A DNA stretch of 64,000 nucleotides, taken from Toxoplasma gondii ME49. Taxonomy: Eukaryota; Apicomplexa; Conoidasida; Eucoccidiorida; Sarcocystidae. The translations under genes were made by a program, and so were the position numbers. Positions 46,601-58,600 of this stretch are shown one piece after another (the first letter of the stretch is position 1; every line of letters begins with the position of its first letter). The notes under the pieces are model-generated. The model worked only from the letters and a program-made list of their open reading frames with translations. It had not been told where the DNA came from and did not search any database. The stretch spans positions 1,614,954 to 1,678,953 of the forward strand of contig NC_031470.1 in assembly GCF_000006565.2 (NCBI RefSeq). Reading direction: 5' to 3'.

Positions 46601-49600
46601 CGGACCGGTAAGCGGACGCAGACGAAAAAATATGGGAGACGAAGTGGGGACGGAGGAGATGCAGGGGCTCTTGTCTAATGAGGCAGACGCACGGGAAGGG
46701 AGAACCTCGAAACCTTGTAGGTGTAGCGAAGCACAGGCGGAAACGGGTACCTTGATACCTTTCGGCGACCATCTCGTTTTTAACCTATCTCTCTAAATCA
46801 GTTGTTGTGGCACTTGACACAGACCCGTCCCAATTGCAGGTACATATCTATATCTATATCCATCCATCTATGTTCTACACGTCTATAGGTTTTTTTCGTT
46901 TATTCTAGGACAGGATCTCCTCCGTGGATTCGATCTCGTTTTTGGTTCGCCGTTTCCTGTGCGAGTATCCCTGTCTGTTTTTTGCCAGCGTTCCGGTCTC
47001 TGTTTTTGCCTTTTCTCCTCCAGGACTATGTGCCTTCGCCGCGGCCTCTCTCGCCTGCAGGCCCGCCGAATGCGTCGACGGGATCGTTGGGCGAGGCGCC
47101 GAAAGCTGATAAGCCTGCGTCTCCAGAAGAGGCTGCATCGCCGGGAAAGGATGGCGAAGAGGCCCCCTCGTCTACCCCACGCTGCGTGTTTGCTCCCTCG
47201 ACCTTGGTCCCGCCGTCTGTGTTGCGGTCGCACACGGGCGCGGGCGGCCTGCGACCCTCAAAGAGCTTGGCGCGGGGCGTTTCCTTCAAAGAGAAACATG
47301 AGGAATTTGCGTTTAGCAAAGATGAAGACACGGCGACGGTCGACCAAGACGACACCCAGAGCGCCACAGATGAGGAGCACGATGTCGAGGGCGAGGAGGA
47401 AGAGGCGGGGAAGTCAGCCGAGAGGCTCACAAAAGCGAAGCGAAACCGCAGCGCCTCTGCCAGCCTCATGAGTCTCAAGTCGAAAGTCACTGCGAGCGGC
47501 CGGGATGTCGCCGATCTTCTGTTTCGAAGGTCGGGTGGAGAGAAAGAAGAGAAAGCCGCGAAACGATGGCCTTCTTGTGTTTCACTTGCGTCTGCTTGGT
47601 CCGTTCTCCATGGCTGTTTTTTCGTGGATCTACCACGTTTCGTCCTCGTCCCCCTCTTTGATGGTACCGCTGTGCGCAGAGTTTTTAGGGCTCGCGTCGT
47701 CGCTGGATACGACGTAATGCGATTTTCACGATTTTCTTCAGTGCTTTGTGAGAGTTTTCTCGGGGACAGGTTCGAGAACTCGCCTCTCAAGGTAGAGACG
47801 TTTTTCCTCGACTTTGTGTTTTTTGATGAGTGCTGCACATTGCTGTTCATCTTTTCTCTCCGTTGCTTTCGCTCCCTGATGCGCTTTGAACAGCCCCCCC
47901 TCGCTATTGCCGCCCTGCCTTGGTATGCGGATAGAGCATTGTGGTTTCCCAGCGTCCCGTCTATTTCTTGCTGATGCTGATGAGTCCAGTTTCGATTTCG
48001 CTGCTTCGATCCCCGGATCCTCTCTCTTTCCCTGCAGAGGCTCGCGAGGCAACAGCGGCACTGACCCGGACCCTGCGTCGGCGCGGACAGTTGGGAGGTC
48101 CTCGTCTGTGGAGAGAGCGCAGCAGCCGCCGACTCACGGGGGGTTCAGCACAGTGACGGGGACTGGCGAAAGCCGAAGCAGTTTAGTCAGCATCATCAAG
48201 TACCAAGCTTCCTCCCCCGATGAAGAGTGTCTCGTCTCGGCTGCCTCCCACATGGGCTACACGTTAGTTTCGCGAACCAACAACTACGCGATTTTGAACA
48301 TCAACGGACAAGAGCGACGGTGGCAAATCATCGGCGTTAACGAATTCACTCAAAAACGTGGCCGCATGAGTATCGTCGTCAGACCTCAAGAATGGACTGA
48401 GGGCTCCATTCTCTACGTCAAAGGTATGAACTGCTGGGTTTTCAATACGTGTCAGGGGGAGAGGTTTGCAGTCCACATGCGACCAGTTTAGACAACGATC
48501 TTGAGGGGAGGTCTTTTTACTTCCGAGCGAAGCGTGCAACATGCGAGAAGGCCTGAAGGGGGCGGTCGACGACTGCGCTCAGGTGATTCAGGATTTGCGT
48601 TTTCGCTGCTTGCAATTCCATCGAGGAGAGAGCGTCGCCTGAAGCTTGTTTCAAGAGTATCGGGGTGCTGATGGGTTGTCATTTCACAGACCATGTGTAC
48701 ACACAAACACTGAGTTCTGTCTTCCTTGAGCCGCCCTGAATTTCCTAGAGTGTTCTGTTTACTCTCAGCCTGTTACCGAACTCGTTACCCTGTCTCTCCC
48801 TTAGCGTTTCATCTGGCCGTTTGGATTTGCACCGTCTTGTCACCTTGTCCCCCAGGCGCGGACGTGGCGATGTTGGACCTTCTGTCTACATCTTTCACGC
48901 GAGGCCACGACTTTCGGCAGAGTTTTTCGTGCCTGAGTCGATACGCGGAGAGTTTTTCTGGAGGGCGTGGACCTCAGGTGTCGCTATCGCGGCTCCAATC
49001 CAACGCCTCCACCAAGGGGTCAGGAGGCCCACCGGTGCGCCGCTCCGTCAGCGGCAGCGACCCGCGACTGCAGCCGAGCCGGTCGGTGTCGCTGCCGCGC
49101 ACGGTCCCGCCGGGCCAGGAGACCCCCATGGCGGGAGACCAGCTGGAAGGCCCCGAGGCGGCGGAGACAGTCAACCCCTCTGGACAAACGTACAGCCAAG
49201 GCGAGGAGGAGGAGGGACTGCGGAGTCGCCTCGCACGCGCAGACTCGATGCTAAGGTCTCTGAACCCTGCGCTGTACAACTACGACAAACAGCACCAACG
49301 CGGACATGGTCCAGAAGGGGACGAAGGAAGCCATGAGCTCGAAGGGCACGACGCACACACTGGCGACAGCCATGGCGGGCACCATCGAGATCAAGCCGAG
49401 CCACGAGCTGGAGACGCCGTCGGTCCCGAATCCGCGTCGCGCCTCCCTCAGAAGACACAGAATCGCCTTCCGCAGCACTTGGGGAACGCGGGAGTCTGCG
49501 CCCATGGGCATGCCTGGACACCTTCGGAAGAGAACTACTGTGCGGCGTTTTTCGACGACGATGAAGACGAGCTGATTGCCCTCGGAGACATCGCTCTAGT

Positions 49601-52600
49601 CGAACAGCACCTGAAACGGTTTTCCCTCCAGGGGCTCCGCACGATGGCCCTCGCATGCCGATACCTCACGCAAGAAGAGACAGAAACGTACAAACGCCTG
49701 TACACGGACGCCTGCGCAAGTGTCTACTGTCGGGCAGAGAGACTCGAAGAAGTGGCTGAAGACATGGAACGCGATTTAGAGTACCTGGGAATCACTGGAG
49801 TCCGCGACAAACTCCAGGAACAAGTCCCCGAAACGCTGCAACTCATGATGGAAGCTGGAATTCGCGTCTGGATGGTCACTGGTACGCCGCGTGCAAGGCA
49901 TCGGAGCGCTGCTTCTAGAGGCAGCGCCGGAGTTCATAGAACATGTGTGAAACGGGCAGGAGGGAGCACGGGAGCGTAAACCCCGCAAGGGGGGGAGGGT
50001 GTCTGTTGCATTCTTGGCACGCTGGTCGTGGTTGATTTTCATTTGATTCGTCTAGATGTTTCCGTCTCTTTCGTTATGGCCACATATATATATGTCTATA
50101 AATTTGTGCTTGTGAATTATATACATATAAAAACATACAAGTTGAACATGGAGGTACATATCTCACCGTCAGGTGTGGCATGTCGATTGTCCTCGGAGAT
50201 TCACATCTCGCTGCCTGTCTCCAATATGCTAAACAGCGTGTTGTCTCTGCCATGAGATTTCTGTAATCTTCTCTATGTCCATCTTGGCTTTTCACTCTGT
50301 ATCTATCTTTTTCTGTTTCTCTGTTACTCTCTACAACTTATTCCTTCTTTCTGTCGGCCTCGCTGTCGCATTTTCCGTGTTGTCCCTCTCTGCCCGTCTG
50401 TGTGAATGTACATGCTTTCTGCAACAGTCACAAGTGAAGGTCTACGCCTCCTCTGCTCCTGCGTTTTCCTTGTGAGTTGCTGGACTCTTGTTTCACCCTT
50501 TTTCTGGTTGCTCCCTTTTTTCCTTCAGGTGATAATGTAGAATACGCTCTGCACATCTGCCACAGCTGCCGCCTCCTGACCTCGCGTACGCGCATCTTCC
50601 ACGCGGCCTTGGAGTTCAGCGGCCGAAAAGCCAAGCGCGAAGGTGTGATGCTTTACGAGCTTTTTCGCAAGGCGAGGAGGCTGAAGCGAAGTGACGAACA
50701 CATTTGCCTCGTTGTCACGGGTCCGAATCTGCGGACGTTCTTGAACCATCCAGATCTCCAGGTAAACGGAAGAGACTAAAGGTGCAAGACGCGGAAGAGG
50801 CGACGAGAGTGCATGCCGCACAAGGTCTCGGGAGAAGCGGCTTTTCTAGATGCACACTAGGTCTGTAACGAGGCATTTCATTCGCGACCTTTTTTAGAGG
50901 ACCAGGCATTCGGTCGAGACGAATCTCCGGGGGGTGACGACCACGGCGATAATCGGGACATCTGTACACTGGTATGCGAGGGCTCGTTCTCGCGAATGCA
51001 CTTTCTCACAAAAGGGGAGAGTCAGCGGAGGGTGGGGAGACACAACGAAGGAAACGAAGGCAGACAACGCAGGTGGCACTGAGAGTGAACTCCCGTGCCA
51101 CAGTCGTTTTAGAGAGTAGCCGAGATGGTAAGGGTGACCTCGGATCCGTTTCGGCATATGGTTCTGTAGTTCGGTGTTGCATGCATCTGCTTATGCTGGT
51201 ATGTCTCTTTGTGGGGAGAGCTTGTATGTGCCTGTTGGTGTTCAAACATGCGCGGGATGAGACTAGTCTTCACGCGCTTAACGCGACAGCCATGAACACT
51301 GCAGTAGATCTTGATATCGGTCGACAAAAAAAGGCCTTCACCACGTAGGCGAGAAAGCCTACCTGGCAGAACATGTTCCTCTAGTTTAGGAATGCGAATC
51401 CTGAGGGCTCGCGTGCAGGAGGCACTCTCAGGGGGGAGGAAAAAGAAGAAAACCATTCCACGTTTCACGTCGAAGTCGTGCCGAAGAGGCAAAGCGTAGA
51501 TATTCTGTGCAAAACAGCTGGGAGACGCGCAAGGCAGCCGGAAAGAGAGGGACGAGTTTTGTCGACTTTCAAACAGAGAACAAGAAGCAGTGTGCTTTTC
51601 TTCAGACGTACTTCCTCAACATGGCTTGCTGCTCGGATGTTGTCGTCGCCGCTCGTGTCACGCCGTCCCAGAAAGCAGAGATGGTCAGGTTGGTGAAGAA
51701 GCGCCTAACTCCTCAACCCATCACCATGGCAGTAGGTAAGTGTGAGACATTGTTTTTCTTTTTGTTCGCGTTTTCTCCGTGTCGGCATGCGGCTCCACAC
51801 TGGCTTGCATGCATCTCGGCTTTTCGAGTGAAGCTACAGTGAACAATGTAGCTCTTCGAGGGAGCAGTGTTTCCCCTTTCGACTCCTGGTTGAGGTAGTG
51901 AAGCGCTCTGTTTACTGAGCTGAACCATTGCACGATGTTCTGAAGTCAACGACCAAAAACTCAATTTGAAAGAACGCTTTTTAGGTCCCCCAATGCAAAA
52001 CAATCGGCAAGCTTCGTGCCGCCAGCTGATCGAATGCCACTACGGAACACGGGACTAGAAACCCCAGTGCAAAAGTTTTCTCCGCGAACCAAAAGGAAGG
52101 AGTGACTGCCATGCTGGCGTAGAGTGTTGTTCATACGATTCAGTATCCGTCATCCGTCATCTGTGTTGAGAACAAAGTCGAGGTAGAGTGGCTGTCTTGT
52201 ATCCTGAGTCACTGTCATGCATCAGGCACTTGTTCGCCTCATTCGGTTTCTTGAGGAGTCTTTAAACGAAGTATGTTTTCTTTTGTGGCTCAGTCTGCAT
52301 CTCTGTTAAGGCGATCGTTCTTCAGTGACACTTTCGTGGATTACTCTTCGTCTACTTCTTTCGCTTCGTAACAGCTGCTTTCAACTGTTTCTTCCGTGGA
52401 TGCTCAATGACTTTTCCTTTCCAGGAGATGGAGGAAATGATGTTGCAATGCTTCAAGAGGCTCATGTTGGCGTTGCGATTCGCGGGAAGGATAGCGCCGC
52501 AGCTGTTGCGGCGGCCTACGCGGATTATTCCTTCACAGAGTTCAGGTGAATATTCACATCTTGCATGCCCCGATTTGAGACGCAACCTATGTCAACTGTA

Positions 52601-55600
52601 AAGCCGAAACTCCGTGATGAAGCTTGCATATCGACAGACAGGGGGTCGCTTGCCGGCTTTATAGTAGTTTCTACCTATCCATATCTGTGTATATATCGAT
52701 CTACATCTGTTTATCAATGTTTCTGTCTGTCTGTCGATATCGATCAGTGTATCTATCTGTCTCTATGTTTGCATAGCGGCTTCTTGTATGTACCTGTGTA
52801 CATACTTATGCGTTAAGATGCTTGTTTTTCTTGGGTCTGTGGATATCTTTTTCAGGTTCCTTCAGCGTCTTTTGTTCGTCCACGGCCGTTTGAGTTTGAT
52901 GCGCGTTTCGACAGTCATTCTTTGGAGTTTCTTCAAGTCTCTGTGCATTGGCCTTCCAAGTAGGAAAGATGCGGGACACAGAGAGCTTGCGACGGAGCCG
53001 AACATGCTCGAAGAGGGTCAAGAGAAAGAGAAGAACAGAGACAGCGGAGGCTTAGCGAATCCGTCAGAGGTCGTGAATCATCCCGAAAAACGGGAAGGTG
53101 GCGGTCCTGCAATATCCAGCTTGCTTCTCTTGATTCTCAGTTCCGTTTTTCTGTTTCGCTTTTCTCAGCTTTCCTGTTTCAGCCCCAGGCGTTCTGGTCT
53201 GCTGTCGAGGTGTACGATCCTCTGCTCCTCATGATTGTCGACTTCTTCTGGACGACGCTCCCAGGCATCATTCATGGTTACAGCGACCAGGATCTGCCGA
53301 CGCACCTTCTTCCCTCTGTGCCTGTCCTCTACACACCGGTGAGACACAAGGCGACTGTTTGTGTCCGCGGTTCGACCCCCTTTTTGTCGACGCTTTCTGA
53401 TCTGTCCTTTTCTCTCGCTCATATTCGACGATTCTCTCTTCGTCTGGCGTTCTGTGCAACCATCTTTGTGCCTGTGTTACTCCCCATCTCGCCGTCTTTC
53501 TCCACGTCTTCCAGTCTGTCTGCTGCATCTTCGCTTTTGTGCTGGTATGCCTGTCGATCTCTCTTTGTCTCTCTTTTCTCTCTGTCTGGTCCCCCTGCTG
53601 CTCGTCTTGCTGCTGTAGAGTTCAGTCTCTCGTGACCTCTGAAACTCTGTTTTTTGTCCTCTTTCAAATTCTGTCTTTTTGTTGCTGTTCTCCTGTTTTG
53701 CGGGTTCGTCTGAGTGTTGTCTCTGCGTCTCCGGACCTTCTCAGTTTCCGTGGTGACTTCACCTTTTCTCCGTTTCTTATCCCTCAACTCCCTTACCCCC
53801 CTTCGCCGGTGCGTGCACGCAGGGGCGACGGCGACTGTATTTCAACGGCTTCCGCTTCATTCTCTGGACTGTCGAAGGCATTATCTACTCGTTTCTCATC
53901 TTCTACCTCCTTCAGGTACTTGCAGAAAACGACTTTTCGGGGATCGACCTCTCTTCCTCCCCTTTGTCTTCACGTCTGTCTGCGGCGTCTCGAGCTTCTG
54001 TCTGTGTTTTCTTTCGTGAAGAAAATCTTTTTTACAGTTTCAGGCGCGACTCGCTTTCTTTTCGGATCCCTGTCTCTCTCTCTCTCGCTGACGCCCCTTG
54101 TGATGCGGACCGGTCGGACTCTCTTGTCTCCGGCGCGCAGTGCGTGAGCGAGGACTTACGAGTCTGGAAGTGTGGAGATTCTCCTTGCTTTTCCACCCGT
54201 CTGTGACTGGAGACGTCAGAGAGTGGAGGTGGTTTTGCGCTTCCTCATTTGTCTCCTTTCTCGTCCAGGCGACGTGGATGGACGGCAACACCTTTCACGA
54301 TGGCCAAGTCCTTGGGTTCCACAGCTACGGCATTCTCCTGCTCTTCGGCTCGCTTCTGCAGTCGAATGTTCGGATGTACGTCCAGTTGGCGCGTCTCCCT
54401 GGAAAGAGGACATCTGCTTCTCCAAGACGATTTGTTTCGCCTCTCTGTTCAACGCTTCTGGAGCGATGTTGCACTCTTCTCTCTCTCCTCCTATTGGGGG
54501 CCTCGTTTCGTCTCGTGTCGCCTCTCCGCGTGGTTGGGGCTATCTGTCCTGTTGACTTCGCCTCGGTCTTTCTGAGTGTCTCCCAGGCTTTCTCTTCCGC
54601 TTGTCAGAAGCCCGTTTCGGCATGATCGAGCTGTCTCCTCTTCCGCCGCACAGCGACCTCAGAGACGGTCACAATTGTCTCCTTTTCGGTGATGGCCTCT
54701 CGCTGTCTGTTGTTGTTCAGCATCCTGGAGACGAGTCTCTGGACGCCTACGTTCCTTTTCACAACCATCGTCCTTTGCACAATCATGTTCTTCCCGAGTA
54801 AGGCTTTTCTTGCCGAGGGGGGGGAAAAGCAACAACCCTCAGGGCCGACGTCAGTGACTGGGGAAACACAGAGTTCGCTTTCTACGCCAAGGTAGCCTCT
54901 CAGTTGTCTCCTGTCTGTCAGGAAGGGGCCTCACACTTCAGGTCTAGATCGCGCTCTCGTTCGTCTCGTCGCTGTAGCGAGAAAGGGAATGTTGATGCAC
55001 GCCCAACGTATTTCTATACGAAGAAAGAGAGTGCGGCTTTGTTGTTTTTCAGCGGTACTTTTGTACTCTGTCACGGGGTGGCCGCGACGCTACATGGAAC
55101 TCGCAGGCCGCGTCGTTTTTGCCTGGCCCATGCTCTACTTCTTAATACCCCTCTGGGTATCCATTGGTGAGAACAAAGTCAAAAATTGGTTCCTTTGCAT
55201 TTGCTGTCTCCGCGTCGTAGCGGGTGAACTCCAACACGTTGCAGCTGCACTGATTTGTACTTTTCTTCCTCTCTGTCCGCATCTCTGCATTTGAACTGGA
55301 AAGGCGAGACAAAGAACGATAGGGCTAGCGCGGAGATTCACCTCTCGGCTACTTCGTGATTCGCGTCCCTGCGTGGTGATATTGAAGGTCGGAGAGCGGC
55401 GTATCGATCGGAACGGCTCCTCTGTTGTTCGACAACCTGTCGCTTTCTGCCTCTGCATCTTTCGTATTGTCATTCTCCATGCGTGGGTCTAGACTGCAGG
55501 CGCCTGGTCTTTATTGTGTGTGTGTGTGGCTTTCATTTCTGCTTGTTTCTTCGGATCTGACGTTCTTCTTGCTGTGTATCCGCATCCTCTCTCGTCTTGT

Positions 55601-58600
55601 TCTTTCGGGCCAGCGGCGCGTTGGAGAGAGTGGGCGAGGACCGCAAGTGTGTTGAACAGACGAAGGACCCAGGTAGCTCTTCCTGCTGGCGTTTCACTTC
55701 CTTTCTGTTTGCCTTCTTGCTGTGTTCGACGTCTCCTCAGGCATTCTCGTGCAACTGCTTCTTCAGGTCTTCACTTCTTCATTGTTCCCAAATATCAGGT
55801 CAGCAGGAGTGTGCTGCGTTTCTCGTCTCTGGCTGTGCGAATCGTTTTGTTTCGCTGCTCCTCTTTCCCCGCGTCTCGCCTCTCGTGGCTTTCGCTCGGA
55901 TTGCTTTCTTGGCTCACACCGGAAAACGTAGAGAAATGTGCGCCTGTGCGGATAGTCGCGTCTCACCGAGTTCAGGATTTTCTCCGCTTTTCGCCAGTTC
56001 CTCCACTCTTCTGTCTCTTCGCGCGTCGGCCGTCATTCTCATCTCGCTCAAGCCAAGGCGCAGACAGCAGACTCGCCGTGGGCGTCGGTCTTCGTCGCGT
56101 GTGGCCTTCGTTTCTCGCTTGTCGGACATGTTCTCGTTTTACCTCTTTCTCTTCGTTGCAGCGGATCTGTAAAGCAGTATCTCGCGCAAAAGCAGGCGGA
56201 TGTCAACTACCGCCGAAAAGCTTCTAAACACCCTTTCTCGCAGCCCCGACCTCGACTCCTTCCAGGTGCGGATTTTCGGCCAAGGCTCTCTTGCTGCCGT
56301 CTGTATACCTAAGAACTCGATGGTCATCTCTGTGTCGATAAGGAAACCCACCACAGGTTGCTGTCTGCAGATTTCCTTCTTTCCTCATCTGTCTCATAAG
56401 CTTCCTATCCACCTCTGAACAGCCCAGTCTCTTCCTTGTCGCCGTCTCTCTGTCCGCATCTCCCGCCACACACACATGCACATGTGTGTTTGAGTAGAAA
56501 TGTCTCCGAGTGTGTGTAGGTCCGTTTGTGCGGATAAATATCTTCACGAATACTGTGAAGGTGCTCGTTGTCGAGTTGTTCTTTTATATCAATGAATGAT
56601 TTGCATGCAAGCTTCCGCTGAAGGCAATACCGAAGCTTGTGTTCCCCGTCCGTCGAACCAAGTCACACGAAAATTCATAGCTGCAGCTCTGTTTTTCTGG
56701 ATTGTTTTCGACATCCTCTGTCGCGGTCTTTCTCTATGTGTGTCCTAGAGTCTCTTAGTCGCTAAGGAGGCGGCGTTTCTCTTGGTTTGATGTCTTCTGC
56801 TCCAAAAACTGTCGCTGTCCCCTTACCAGGCGGGCACGATGAGTACGGCTTGTTCTGCGGCATGGGCTCCTGCTGGAGTTTATTCAAGAGGAGTTTGTGG
56901 TTCATGGGTGGCTGTTGCTTGATGGATACACCGAACGTCGCCGATGACTTCACCGCTTCTCCGGCGCTTTGTGCCGAGTTGCGTGAGCGCTTCAACCCTC
57001 TGCGTCGGAAGAGTGTCGCGGATCGTTTGCCGCCGCCCCGGCGCTTCCGGATCAACGAAAACTTCCTCTCCTACACAGGAGCATCGGACGAGAAAGGTGA
57101 TCCTTCTTTTCGTTTTCTCACGCCACAAGACGCCAGAGACTTGACGGGGCTAAGCTGACACATCTCTCTTTTTGACACAGGCTTCAAAGAGCTCGCCGTC
57201 GTTGCACAGCGGCCTCCCTTTTCGGGGAAGTCCCTCTTCCTACGGGTCCCATGCGTTTCTTGGTTGTTGTTTCAGTCCATCATCATCGCGACAAGTGGAA
57301 AAGTGTTTCTCTCCATTATTCTGATTCGCATCCATTGCCATCTCGGACTCTCCTCTACCGCTGCCTTTTTTTCCTCTCTCTTTCCTCCCTGTGTTTCCTG
57401 CCGAACTGTTTCTCTCTTTTTACCTACGCTTGTACCTTTTCTCGAATCTCTGCTCGATTTGTCTCCGCTTCCTCTGAGTGAGTCGTACATCGTGCAGTAG
57501 CGGCTCTCCTGGGCTGCACTGCTGAAGTGGTTTCCCTCTGCGTTTTGTCTCCTCGTTTGTCGTGTCTTGAGTGACTCGTCTGCACACCCTGCTACCGACC
57601 TGACGTTTCTCTGGCTGTGCCGGAGACACTCTCTTCCCCCTCATCGTCGTCTTCCGTCCACTGCTCATCTGGCTCTGTTTGCTTTGCAGGTGCTGACGGA
57701 GTCCAGCGAGACTTGGGCGGGAAGGGCAGCGCCTGTGGGCCAGGCGCTGCGGGCCTCACGGCCGGCACTGGGGCGCCCGGCGCCGGGAGAAGCAAATCCG
57801 TTTTCGGAGGCGGAGGCGGTGTCATGCCCATGGCCGACATGGCCGCAGATTTGGAGACCGAAAACAGCTTGTCCAGCAACGGCTCGGAACAGGAGAAGGC
57901 TGGAGACAACGTCACGAAACTCGTCAAGGTTTCGCACCTCATCAACCGCTTCACTCTGCGCTTCAAAGACATGCAACTTGAAGCCGACTATCAAATACAC
58001 AACAAGAAGTCGTTCCTCAAAAGACTCGTGCCTTGGTAAGCGTGTACCTGTACACGCGCATATAAACAAGTATATATATATATATATATGTATATATGTT
58101 TCTTTACTTATATATATGTATGGGAGGAGCAATACAGAGCTGTAGAATGCATCGCTATGTGGCTGGTGTGCCTGTACTGCAACTGATGTCGTTCGCTTTC
58201 TGGAGGAAGATCTCGATTCTCCCCTGTGTTGCTTCAACGCAGTCTCGATCGCTGTTTAGCTGCCGCGGTGAAAGCAGCTCGTTTCTCGAGGAGTGTCTGC
58301 AAGTTGCTGTGTCGATGTTCTGCGAGTCTCGACAAAGTGCTGAAGCTGTTTCGTGGACTCGATTTGTGCTGTGGAGTGCTCATGGAGGCGTTCATACTCG
58401 AACTAGAACTCCTGTTCTGCCGTCTCTCTCTGTGGGGACCTCCATGCTGGTTCGTCTCGTCGAATTTCGTCTGGAAGTTCGGAGCCTGCTTTTCCTGCCC
58501 AGGTACCGCGTCATCTTCATGTTGATTGCCTTGTATCAACTTCTGAGCTTCTTAACGGAATATTTCATTGACATCCACTGGAACCCAGGCGAGACAGAAA

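Noticed and set aside
47026..47850. 274-codon minus-strand open frame
   Set aside because: It lies antisense to phase-consistent cyclase-gene exons and shows no domain.
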